Assembly: GCA_028749105.1 (NCBI GenBank)
Contig: JAQUQF010000020.1
Span: 1-13,114 of the forward strand
Origin: Acidobacteriota bacterium
Lineage (GTDB): Bacteria; Acidobacteriota; Aminicenantia; UBA2199
Length of the DNA stretch: 13,114 nt
Reading direction: 5' to 3'
In this document: piece by piece, positions 1-6,069 of the stretch
Position numbering within the stretch: position 1 is the first letter of the stretch
Layout: every line of letters starts with the position of its first letter
The notes under the pieces: model-generated
Told to the model about the DNA's origin: nothing
Database searches by the model: none
What the model saw: only the letters and a program-made list of their open reading frames with translations
Translations under genes and position numbers: made by a program

Positions 1-66
1 GGCAAGGCCTGCGACATGTCGATCGTCAGGAAATTCATAGCCTATAAGAATAAAAATAAAAAATAA
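1..66 (+). CDS. 3' end of an unidentified upstream gene (partial)
   Basis: Frame 1 is open from the window edge to a TAA at 64-66 and would encode a 21-residue tail, GKACDMSIVRKF followed by a Lys/Asn-rich end. The other two forward frames also stop within this stretch, so the choice of frame rests on the lysine-rich C-terminus and on the stop lying directly against the thioredoxin ribosome binding site, as expected within an operon. Too little is visible to name a product. Confidence 0.4.
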   Translation, partial: GKACDMSIVRKFIAYKNKNKK

Positions 67-70
67 GGAG
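65..70 (+). promoter_or_regulatory. Ribosome binding site deciding the thioredoxin start
   Basis: AAGGAG precedes two adjacent ATG codons, at 75 and 78. The spacing is 4 nt to the first and 7 nt to the second, so the second ATG is the better start. It overlaps the stop codon of the upstream partial gene, which suggests translational coupling. Confidence 0.6.
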
Positions 71-77
71 CTATATG

Positions 78-458
78 ATGGAAAAACTGGACAAAAAAGC
101 GTTCCTGGAGAAGATTTTCGATTTCGAGAAGGAGAAGGTGTGGAAATACCGCGGCACGCTGCCCGCCATCATCGACTTCTACGCCGACTGGTGCGGTCCC
201 TGCAAGATGGTCACTCCCATCCTGGAAAAGGTCGCAGCGGAGTATGAGGGGAAGCTGAACGTCTACAAGGTCGACACCGACAAGGAGCAGGAACTGGCCG
301 GCGCCTTCGGCATTCAGAGCATTCCCAGCCTGCTGTTCATCCCGGCCAGCGGCGAACCGCAGATGGCCCGCGGCGCCATGGACCGCCAGGGTTTCGACAA
401 GGTGATTGCCGAGGTGCTGGGAGTCAAGAAGGACGAGGCGAAGAAGACTCAGGAATAG
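78..458 (+). CDS. trxA: Thioredoxin
   Basis: A 126-residue single-domain thioredoxin, a cytoplasmic dithiol-disulfide oxidoreductase that reduces disulfides in client proteins and is itself recharged by thioredoxin reductase. The active site WCGPCK is clear at residues 38-43, after the buried-strand motif IIDFYAD. The cis-proline lies in IQSIPSLLFIP at about residue 83. No signal peptide is visible, so a cytoplasmic location is expected. The length is slightly above the usual 105-110, because of a charged N-terminal helix (EKIFDFEKEK) and a lysine-rich C-terminal tail. The start at 78 is preferred over 75 on ribosome-binding-site spacing. The gene sits directly after the stop of an upstream gene, so it is probably the last gene of an operon, and a strong hairpin/T-tract follows it. 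The symbol is by family only; paralogues in the genome could not be checked. Confidence 0.93.
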   Translation: MEKLDKKAFLEKIFDFEKEKVWKYRGTLPAIIDFYADWCGPCKMVTPILEKVAAEYEGKLNVYKVDTDKEQELAGAFGIQSIPSLLFIPASGEPQMARGAMDRQGFDKVIAEVLGVKKDEAKKTQE

Positions 459-463
459 GTTCT

Positions 464-555
464 GTAGGGGCGGACCTCCGTGTCCGCCCTTTATTTTAAT
501 ATGAATGAAAAATGGGCAGGCACGCCCGTCGAAGCTCCGGCGGGCCTGCCCCTAC
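464..555. repeat. Pair of inverted REP-like palindromic units
   Basis: The ends are a perfect 8-bp inverted repeat, GTAGGGGC (464-471) and GCCCCTAC (548-555). Each end carries its own hairpin: GGGCGGAC/GTCCGCCC (468-475/482-489) on the left and GGGCAGGC/GCCTGCCC (514-521/544-551) on the right. Read from either end, both units follow the same plan (GTAGGGGC, purine-rich GG, loop, then G-rich complement), so they are two head-to-head copies of one unit. The right one has a longer GC-rich loop. About 24 nt of AT-rich DNA (490-513) separates them. No open frame of credible quality lies inside. Such GTAGGGGC units are commonly dispersed repeats, but copy number cannot be judged from one window. 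Confidence 0.6.
466..497 (+). terminator. Rho-independent terminator after thioredoxin gene
   Basis: GGGCGGAC (468-475) pairs perfectly with GTCCGCCC (482-489) around a six-base loop. The stem can be extended by a G-T and an A-T pair, and TTTATTTT follows at 490-497. It lies 8 nt after the thioredoxin stop. The same hairpin is the left unit of the REP-like repeat, so the terminator may have been recruited from a repeat. Confidence 0.65.
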
Positions 556-582
556 GGATCCCGATCCGCGAATTGACCCCGG

Positions 583-610
583 TTTACTAATCCGTCTGTT
601 TGTGTTATTT
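583..610 (+). promoter_or_regulatory. Possible promoter for the helicase gene
   Basis: TTTACT (583-588) and TTATTT (605-610) are 16 nt apart; TGTTAT (603-608) is an alternative -10. Either would place transcription start at about 615-618, at or next to the ATG at 618. That fits the absence of a ribosome binding site. Both hexamers are weak matches. Confidence 0.3.
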
Positions 611-617
611 TCCGCCC

Positions 618-2993
618 ATGGACGGCAACAAGAACCTGCAGGTCGAGCAGGCCCTGAAGGACCTGTTCCAGCTGCGCAACGACGTCGAGACCGAGCTGCG
701 CCTGATCCGCCTCGAACCCTTCAGCGGCGAATTCGTCGATTTTCCCCCCAGGCTGGCGCCGGAGATCGCCGCCATCTACAAGCGGCGCGGCATCGAACGC
801 CTCTTCTCGCACCAGGCCGAGGCGCTGGACAATGTCCTGCAGGGGCGGCACACGGTGGTGGCGACGCCGACCGCCTCGGGCAAGACGCTGATCTACAACG
901 CCGCCGCCCTCGACGCCCTGCAGCGCGACCCCCAGGCCAAGTCGCTCTACCTCTTCCCGACCAAGGCCCTCTCCCAGGACCAGCTGGCCGAGCTCTTTGA
1001 CCTGAACAAGGCTCTCGGCGATAGGCTGGGCCTCTACACCTACGACGGCGACACGCCGACCAGCATGCGCCAGGCCATCCGCAAGCAGGCGCAGATCGTG
1101 ATCACCAACCCCTACATGCTGCACTCGGGCATCCTGCCGCACCACACCAAGTGGGCCAGCCTGTTCGAGAACCTGAAGTACGTGGTCATCGACGAGCTGC
1201 ACTACTACACCGGCGTCTTCGGCTCGCACGTGGCCAACGTCATGCGCCGCCTGAAGCGCGTCTGCGCCTTCTACGGCACGAAGCCGGTCTTCATCATGAG
1301 CTCGGCCACCATCGCCAACCCGGCCGAGCTGGCCGCCAAGCTGATCGAGGAGGAGGTGGCGCTGGTCGACCGCAACGGCGCCCCGCGCGGGGCCAAGTTC
1401 CTGGTCTTCTTCAACCCGCCCGTGGTCAACCGGCAGCTGGGCATCCGCCGCTCCTACGTCTCCATGACGCGCGAGATCGCCGGCATCCTGCTCAAGCACG
1501 GCCTGCAGGTGATCACCTTCGCCAACTCGCGGCTGATCACCGAGATCCTGGTCAAGTACCTGAAGAACGACTTCGAGAAGACGGTGCGGGACCGCGACAC
1601 GGTGCGCGGCTACCGCGGCGGCTACCTGCCCAAGCTGCGGCGCGAGATCGAGAAGGGGCTGCGCGACGGCAAGATACGGGCCGTGGTTGCGACCAACGCC
1701 CTCGAGCTGGGCATTGACATCGGCTCGCTCGACGCCGCCGTCCTCGCCTCCTACCCGGGGTCGATCTCCTCGACCTGGCAGCGCCTCGGCCGCGCCGGCC
1801 GCCGCGGCAGCCAGTCGCTGGGCGTGCTGGTCGCCTCCTCCATGCCCATCGACCAGTATATCGTCAGCCACCCCGAGTATTTTTCCGGCCAGGCGCCGGA
1901 AGTGGGGCGCATCAACGCCGACAACCTGACCCTGCTCGTCGACCACGTCAAGTGCGCCGCATTCGAGCTGCCGTTCGCCAAGGGCGACCGCTTCGGCGCG
2001 GAGAACCTGGAGGAGATCCTGGCCTACCTGGCCGAGCACGGCGTGCTGCTGGCCAAGGACGGCAAGTGGTTCTGGACCGAGGAGGGCTATCCGGCCGACG
2101 CCGTCAGCCTGAACCGCGTCACCTCCGACAACTTCGTGGTCGTCGACCGCACCGCGGGGGAGCGGGTGATCGCCGAGGTCGGCTTCAGCGACGCCCTGGA
2201 AACGCTGCACCCCAAAGCCATCTACATCCTGGAGGGGGAGCAGTACGTGGTCGAGGAGCTGGACTACGAGAACCGCAAGGCCTTCCTGACCCGCTCCAAC
2301 GCCGACTACTACACCGACTCCATCACCTACACCAAGATCAAGGTGCTCGACATATTCGACGAGACCCGCAAAAAAAACATGAATTTTTCCTACGGCGACG
2401 TCCACGTCTTCTCTCAGGTGGTGGGCTTCAAGAAGCTGAAGTTCTTCACCATGGAGAACGTCGGCGCCGGCGAGCTGCAGCTGCCGCAGCAGGAGATGCA
2501 CACCACCGGCTTCTGGCTGACCGTGAAGAACGAGGTGCTGCAAAGCCTTGATTTCTCCAACGAGGAGAAGATCGAGGCGGTGGCGGGCATCGCCTACCTG
2601 ATGAAGCAGATCAGCCCGGTCATCCTGCTCTGCGACATGCGCGACGTCGGGGTGGCCATCGAGGACAACCTGACCAAAGACCCGCTCCATCCCGGAGCGC
2701 TGAAGGGCATGCTGCGCGGCCAGGTCGACATGGCCTTCGCCGACCGCTTCGAGCCCAACATCTTCATATTCGACAAGTACCCGGGCGGCGTCGGTTTCTC
2801 CGAGACCCTCTACGAGAAGGGGAGCGTGCTGCTGGCGAAGGCGCTGGAGGTCATCGAGAACTGCCCCTGCCCGAGCGGCTGCCCCTCCTGCGTCTCGCCG
2901 GCCATCCGCGCCGGGGGCAACCACAAGGCCGCGGCGCGCTTCCTCCTCAAGCTGCTGCTGGAGCGGCTGGACAATAGACGGCAATCCGGATAG
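618..2993 (+). CDS. mrfA: MrfA/YprA-family DEAD/DEAH-box DNA helicase
   Basis: A 791-residue superfamily 2 helicase. It has Walker A ATPTASGKT (82-90), Walker B DELH (192-195) in the family-typical context DELHYYTGVFGSHVANV, SAT (229-231), motif V ATNALELGIDIG (358-369) and motif VI QRLGRAGRRG (388-397). Near the C-terminus is CPCPSGCPSC (749-758), with four cysteines at 749, 751, 755 and 758. These match the zinc-binding C-terminal region (DUF1998/MZB) of B. subtilis MrfA and related Hrq1 helicases. MrfA acts as a 3'-5' DNA helicase in excision-type repair of mitomycin-C damage, together with the nuclease MrfB; no mrfB is present in this window. The ATG at 618 was chosen over an in-frame TTG at 600 because neither has a Shine-Dalgarno and 618 gives the better N-terminus. 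The gene stands alone between a terminator/repeat and a new promoter. The exact substrate is inferred from the family only. Confidence 0.88.
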   Translation: MDGNKNLQVEQALKDLFQLRNDVETELRLIRLEPFSGEFVDFPPRLAPEIAAIYKRRGIERLFSHQAEALDNVLQGRHTVVATPTASGKTLIYNAAALDALQRDPQAKSLYLFPTKALSQDQLAELFDLNKALGDRLGLYTYDGDTPTSMRQAIRKQAQIVITNPYMLHSGILPHHTKWASLFENLKYVVIDELHYYTGVFGSHVANVMRRLKRVCAFYGTKPVFIMSSATIANPAELAAKLIEEEVALVDRNGAPRGAKFLVFFNPPVVNRQLGIRRSYVSMTREIAGILLKHGLQVITFANSRLITEILVKYLKNDFEKTVRDRDTVRGYRGGYLPKLRREIEKGLRDGKIRAVVATNALELGIDIGSLDAAVLASYPGSISSTWQRLGRAGRRGSQSLGVLVASSMPIDQYIVSHPEYFSGQAPEVGRINADNLTLLVDHVKCAAFELPFAKGDRFGAENLEEILAYLAEHGVLLAKDGKWFWTEEGYPADAVSLNRVTSDNFVVVDRTAGERVIAEVGFSDALETLHPKAIYILEGEQYVVEELDYENRKAFLTRSNADYYTDSITYTKIKVLDIFDETRKKNMNFSYGDVHVFSQVVGFKKLKFFTMENVGAGELQLPQQEMHTTGFWLTVKNEVLQSLDFSNEEKIEAVAGIAYLMKQISPVILLCDMRDVGVAIEDNLTKDPLHPGALKGMLRGQVDMAFADRFEPNIFIFDKYPGGVGFSETLYEKGSVLLAKALEVIENCPCPSGCPSCVSPAIRAGGNHKAAARFLLKLLLERLDNRRQSG

Positions 2994-3028
2994 TGTTCTG
3001 AATCAATTTCGCGGGCCAATGCGTGCGC

Positions 3029-3057
3029 TTGCAATTTTAATTTCATTTTTATAAAAT
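3029..3057 (+). promoter_or_regulatory. Sigma-70-type promoter for the 154-aa outer-membrane protein
   Basis: TTGCAA (3029-3034) and TAAAAT (3052-3057) are separated by 17 nt; the -10 lies in TATAAAAT (3050-3057). The predicted start is about 3064, a short leader before the ribosome binding site AAGGAGGAG (3070-3078) and the ATG at 3081. Confidence 0.6.
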
Positions 3058-3080
3058 TGTAGAGAATTCAAGGAGGAGAC

Positions 3081-3545
3081 ATGAAAAAAGCACTGATATT
3101 GTTGTGCGGATTGCTGCTGGTTTCCGCGGCCCACGGAGCGGGCAGCCAGATGAATTTCGGGCTCAATTTCGGCATCATGACCCCCGATAACTTCAAGTTC
3201 GATCCGATCATGTGGACCGTCGGCGCGGAACTGGACTTCCAATTGAACGATTTCGTGATGCTCAGCCCCGAGGTGACGCTGGTCGGCTACCAGTTCAAAT
3301 TCAAGGAATTCGTCCTCTATCCGGGTATTGTCCTTAATTTCACTCCCGGCAGTTTCTTTATTGGCGGCGGCCTGGTCAAAGGATTCCTGATCCCCAGCGA
3401 TGTCAATGCATCGTCCGACGTTGCCCTGAAGCTGAATGCCGGCCTGATGTCCAGGAACACCAAGCTTACCGTCTACCTGATCAGCGATTTTAATCCTATT
3501 TTCAAAAACATGCTGATCGGCGCATCGCTGGGATTCCGGTTCTGA
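3081..3545 (+). CDS. Small secreted outer-membrane beta-barrel-type protein
   Basis: A 154-residue protein with a clear Sec signal peptide: MKKALILLCGLLLVSAAHG, basic start, leucine-rich core, cleavage near residues 19-20. The mature part is about 135 residues of alternating hydrophobic/polar strands rich in Gly, Phe and Tyr. It ends in GASLGFRF, and a C-terminal aromatic residue is the usual recognition mark of barrel proteins inserted by the BAM complex. The size suits a minimal eight-stranded barrel. No catalytic motif is visible and I do not recognise a named family; function unknown. AAGGAGGAG precedes the ATG with good spacing, and a well-formed promoter lies just upstream, so the gene is probably transcribed alone or together with the barrel protein 84 nt downstream. 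Base composition is lower in GC than the helicase gene before it. Confidence 0.75.
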   Translation: MKKALILLCGLLLVSAAHGAGSQMNFGLNFGIMTPDNFKFDPIMWTVGAELDFQLNDFVMLSPEVTLVGYQFKFKEFVLYPGIVLNFTPGSFFIGGGLVKGFLIPSDVNASSDVALKLNAGLMSRNTKLTVYLISDFNPIFKNMLIGASLGFRF

Positions 3546-3574
3546 GGAGTCACTCCGCCTGGTTCGATGAGTCA

Positions 3575-3603
3575 TTGACTTTTTGTTTTTTCCTTTATAA
3601 AAT
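3575..3603 (+). promoter_or_regulatory. Sigma-70-type promoter for the SH3b-barrel protein
   Basis: TTGACT (3575-3580), 17 nt, then TAAAAT (3598-3603) inside TATAAAAT (3596-3603). The design is the same as that of the promoter at 3029-3057. The predicted start is about 3610, ahead of AAGGAGG (3618-3624) and the ATG at 3629. Confidence 0.65.
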
Positions 3604-3628
3604 CGCTTGGTTTTTAAAAGGAGGGATC

Positions 3629-4555
3629 ATGAAGCGAAATCTTATAATGCTGGTGTCGCTGCTGCTGGTTTTCGGTGGCGTCCTGCTGGCCAAGGATGAG
3701 GTCATCCTCAAAGTCAAGGTACAGTCGGCCAACGTCCGCGCCGATGCCGACGCCGCAGCGCCCGTCATCGCCAAAGTGAATTCCGGCACGCTGCTGGAAG
3801 CTTCCGGCCGTGATGGGGCCTGGTACGAAGTCACGGTCAGCAACCAGGCCGGCAAGGAAGTCACGGGTTATATCCATAACAGCGTGGTCACTGTCGTCAA
3901 TGGCGGCGACCAGAATGAGGAAGTGGCGTCCCGCCCGGTTCCCGCCGCCCGGCGGCAAGCCACGAACTACCGCAAAGCCAAGGAATTCGCCGCCGGCGGC
4001 CTGAAGCTGATGGGCGGTCTGTCCATGGGCAACCTGAATTTTTCCGATGAGATCAGTGCCGAGGCCAAGAAAACCTCCAAGATGGGCTTCATGGGCGGAA
4101 TGGGATTCGAGAGCGGCGGCCGGTTGGCTTTTGAATTGGACCTGCTCTACAGCCCGGGCGGCGCCGTCTTCAAGGATGCCGTGGATTCCGAGAATAAGGA
4201 GCGGATCACGTTCTCCGGCAATGCAATCACCTTGCCGATCCTGCTCAAAGTGCGCTTCCTGCCCGGGACGACTCCATACATCCTGGCCGGCGGCGAGATC
4301 GGCTATGTCTTGAGCCAGAAGGTCACCATTACGGACGCTGCCGGGAACGATACGGAAGAGGATGTCACTGACAACATCAACCGCCTCTTGTATGGCATTG
4401 TTTTCGGCGGCGGGGCCGAGATGAAGACCGGCGGCTTGAATCTGCTGCTTGAGGTGCGCTATCGCCTCGGTCTCTCCAATTTGCTCAAGGATGCCCAATC
4501 CGGCCAGTACGTCAAGGCCACAGCCCTGTCGTTCCTGTTGGGGGTCAAGTTTTAA
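3629..4555 (+). CDS. SH3b-domain outer-membrane beta-barrel protein
   Basis: A 308-residue exported protein. The signal peptide MKRNLIMLVSLLLVFGGVLLA ends near residue 21. Residues about 24-86 form a bacterial SH3 (SH3b/SH3_3) domain: VQSANVRADADAAAPVIAKV is the typical 'NVR.....S.VI..V..G' start, then WYEV and GYIHNSVV close the fold. After a charged linker, residues about 125-308 show repeated GG-rich amphipathic strands (FMGGMGFESGGRLAFELDLLY, cut here by its Gly turns, and ILAGGEIGYVL), ending in FLLGVKF with a terminal Phe, as in OmpA-like/PorT-like barrels. The ATG at 3629 was chosen over upstream in-frame alternatives because AAGGAGG stands 4-8 nt before it and the signal peptide starts there. 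A plausible role is an outer-membrane protein whose periplasmic SH3b head contacts peptidoglycan or a partner; this is inference. Confidence 0.8.
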   Translation: MKRNLIMLVSLLLVFGGVLLAKDEVILKVKVQSANVRADADAAAPVIAKVNSGTLLEASGRDGAWYEVTVSNQAGKEVTGYIHNSVVTVVNGGDQNEEVASRPVPAARRQATNYRKAKEFAAGGLKLMGGLSMGNLNFSDEISAEAKKTSKMGFMGGMGFESGGRLAFELDLLYSPGGAVFKDAVDSENKERITFSGNAITLPILLKVRFLPGTTPYILAGGEIGYVLSQKVTITDAAGNDTEEDVTDNINRLLYGIVFGGGAEMKTGGLNLLLEVRYRLGLSNLLKDAQSGQYVKATALSFLLGVKF

Positions 4556-4576
4556 GCTAGGTACTGCAAGGTAAGC

Positions 4577-5332
4577 TTACAGATCGAAAGACACGCCTGC
4601 GGCAAGGAATGTTCCCTGCGACAGGCCGGTTTCGATGAATATCCGGCTCGATCTTCCCAGCCGGTAGTTTAGGGCGGCCCCAAGGGCAGGCGTCATGCTC
4701 CAGGCGGGAATGTCATCGTTCTCTTCCCTGAGCTTGTCCAGGGTCATGTCTTCGCTGCGCTGCAACGCGGCGCTGCCGAGGATCGAGTCGACGCGGGCAG
4801 TGAAGGGCAGGTGCAGGTCGCCGCTGAAGCGCAGCAACGCCAGTCCCAGCGAGGCATGCACCGCGGTCCGGCCGCGTTGAAATACCCGCCAGCGACCCTG
4901 CGCCCCAAGCATGTATGTCCGCAGGTCGATGCGGCCTTCGCCGCTGGTCGTAACCGTGGCCACAGGGATTCCCTGGTAGTAAATATTCTGTATGTCCTGC
5001 AGAGAGAAGGGGAGTTTGAAATTCAGATAGCTGGCCGAAAGGCCTATGGCGAACCGGCCTGCGGCCAGCCGCCGCCAGACGCCGGCGCTGATTGAGACCC
5101 CATGTGAACTCATGTCGACCTTGGGCTCATAGCCGACCACGGTAAAGTCGCCGAGCAGGGGCGAGAGCCATTCGCGGACCTCTTCAGCAACGACCCTTTC
5201 GGCCAGGCGCTCGACCGGCGAAGTCAGCGGTTGCAGCGTCCATGGGCCCAAGGCGATCTGCCATTCCCAGCCGACTGCGGCCAGGGGCAGGGCAGCCAGC
5301 AGGAGAATTAGCCGAAATCCTGTTTTTTTCAT
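4577..5332 (-). CDS. Secreted beta-barrel-type protein of unknown function
   Basis: A 251-residue protein with a Sec signal peptide (MKKTGFRLILLLAALPLAAVG, cleavage near residue 21). A short amphipathic helical segment (about 37-62, with many Glu/Arg) follows, then strand-rich sequence from about 70 to the end, e.g. VSISAGVWRRL, FAIGLSASYLNFKL, RTYMLGAQGRW and LGAALNYRLGRSSRIFIE. The alternating pattern and glycine turns suggest an outer-membrane beta-barrel. The C-terminus is SFDL and not an aromatic residue, which is less typical. It converges on the SH3b-barrel gene with only 21 nt between stops, and TAAGCT/AGCTTA (4553-4558/4574-4579) could form a weak shared hairpin there. No Shine-Dalgarno is visible before the ATG. 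It is divergent from the tetR gene with a shared 116-nt promoter region, so it might be controlled by that regulator. No family recognised. Confidence 0.7.
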   Translation of the reverse strand: MKKTGFRLILLLAALPLAAVGWEWQIALGPWTLQPLTSPVERLAERVVAEEVREWLSPLLGDFTVVGYEPKVDMSSHGVSISAGVWRRLAAGRFAIGLSASYLNFKLPFSLQDIQNIYYQGIPVATVTTSGEGRIDLRTYMLGAQGRWRVFQRGRTAVHASLGLALLRFSGDLHLPFTARVDSILGSAALQRSEDMTLDKLREENDDIPAWSMTPALGAALNYRLGRSSRIFIETGLSQGTFLAAGVSFDL

Positions 5333-5388
5333 TCGGGATAATAATACTGCAAAAAAGTGGTGTTGGGATGAAATTAATGAGAAATCGG

Positions 5389-5417
5389 TTGACAGGCAGC
5401 AAAAATGATATTATATT
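5389..5417 (+). promoter_or_regulatory. Strong promoter of the tetR-efflux operon
   Basis: TTGACA (5389-5394), 17 nt, TATATT (5412-5417): a full-consensus -35 and a 5/6 -10. The predicted start is about 5424, giving a leader of roughly 25 nt before the ATG at 5449. The -10 overlaps the left arm of the palindromic operator, so bound repressor would block polymerase. Confidence 0.75.
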
Positions 5418-5437
5418 AACCGTATGGTTAAACTAAA
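5410..5437 (-). promoter_or_regulatory. Possible divergent promoter toward the barrel gene at 5332
   Basis: The minus strand reads TATAAT at 5415-5410, a perfect -10. TTTAGT at 5437-5432 is a weak -35, 16 nt away. It would start near 5403 and give a leader of about 70 nt. It lies back-to-back with the tetR promoter and inside the same operator. Confidence 0.35.
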
Positions 5438-5448
5438 CGGTTGGTCAA
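5416..5448. promoter_or_regulatory. Palindromic operator, probable TetR binding sites
   Basis: TTAACC (5416-5421), GTAT, GGTTAA (5426-5431) is a perfect 6-bp inverted repeat with a 4-bp centre. A second, weaker copy at 5433-5448 agrees with it at 11 of 16 positions and lies exactly 17 bp downstream. In addition AACCGT (5418-5423) and ACGGTT (5437-5442) are inverted across both copies. The sites run from the -10 to the start codon of tetR, the usual place for a self-repressing TetR operator. The assignment to this regulator is inference from position. Confidence 0.6.
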
Positions 5449-6069
5449 ATGGATGAAAAGGGCGTATCCAGCAAGGGGGCCATTCTGGCTGCTGCCCGCA
5501 AGGAATTCGCCGCTCGCGGCTTCTCTGGAGCGCGGGTGGAGGCCATCGCCCGCGCCGCCGGCTGCAACAAGGCCATGCTCTTCTATTATTTTTCCAGCAA
5601 GGAGAACCTGTACCGCTCCGTCCTGGCGCAGGCCCTCGGTGAGATCTTCGCCGAGATCGGCGGCGTGGTCAACGAGCGGCTGACGCCCCGGAGTTTCTTG
5701 GAGCGCTTTCCCGAGATCTATATTCGTTTTCTCGCCCGCAACCCCGACCTGCCGCGCATCCTCGTTTTCGACTTGATCCACAATCCTGAAAACATATCCC
5801 GGACCGTGGGGCAGATTTTTCGCGAGAATGCCAGCTTCAACCCCCAGCTGCTGCTGGGCATGATCCGCACCTGGCACGACCAGGGGCTGATTTCCGAGGG
5901 GGATCCCATGCATTTCATTCTGAACGTGATCTCCCTCTCGATATTCTCGTTTGTCGGCCGGCCGATGGTCGAGGCGATCTCGGGCCTCAAGGCCGGCGAA
6001 GATGAAGAGTTCTATCGCGCGCGCATCCAGAGCGTGGTCCATACTCTTACAAAGGGGATGCTGAAATGA
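5449..6069 (+). CDS. TetR/AcrR-family transcriptional regulator
   Basis: A 206-residue repressor-type protein. Residues about 10-57 are the TetR helix-turn-helix: ILAAARKEFAARGFSGARV leads into helix 2 (VEAIARAA, 30-37), then GCN and recognition helix KAMLFYYF (41-48), followed by the signature SSKENLY. The remainder is an all-helical ligand/dimer domain ending at RIQSVVHTLTKGMLK. The ATG at 5449 is the only credible start: an in-frame TAA stands at 5434. No good Shine-Dalgarno precedes it. It is the first gene of the efflux operon and its stop overlaps the next start (ATGA). Family knowledge says such proteins release DNA when they bind a small molecule, often a pump substrate. E. coli CecR holds the equivalent position before ybhGFSR, but orthology with CecR is not shown. 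It probably represses its own operon through the palindromes at 5416-5448. Confidence 0.9.
   Translation: MDEKGVSSKGAILAAARKEFAARGFSGARVEAIARAAGCNKAMLFYYFSSKENLYRSVLAQALGEIFAEIGGVVNERLTPRSFLERFPEIYIRFLARNPDLPRILVFDLIHNPENISRTVGQIFRENASFNPQLLLGMIRTWHDQGLISEGDPMHFILNVISLSIFSFVGRPMVEAISGLKAGEDEEFYRARIQSVVHTLTKGMLK

Noticed and set aside
552..2984. An 810-codon open frame on the minus strand across the whole helicase gene
   Set aside because: It is antisense to a gene with every helicase motif in place, has low-complexity Val/Gly/Asp/His-rich composition and no recognisable domain. Long antisense frames are expected in GC-rich genes.
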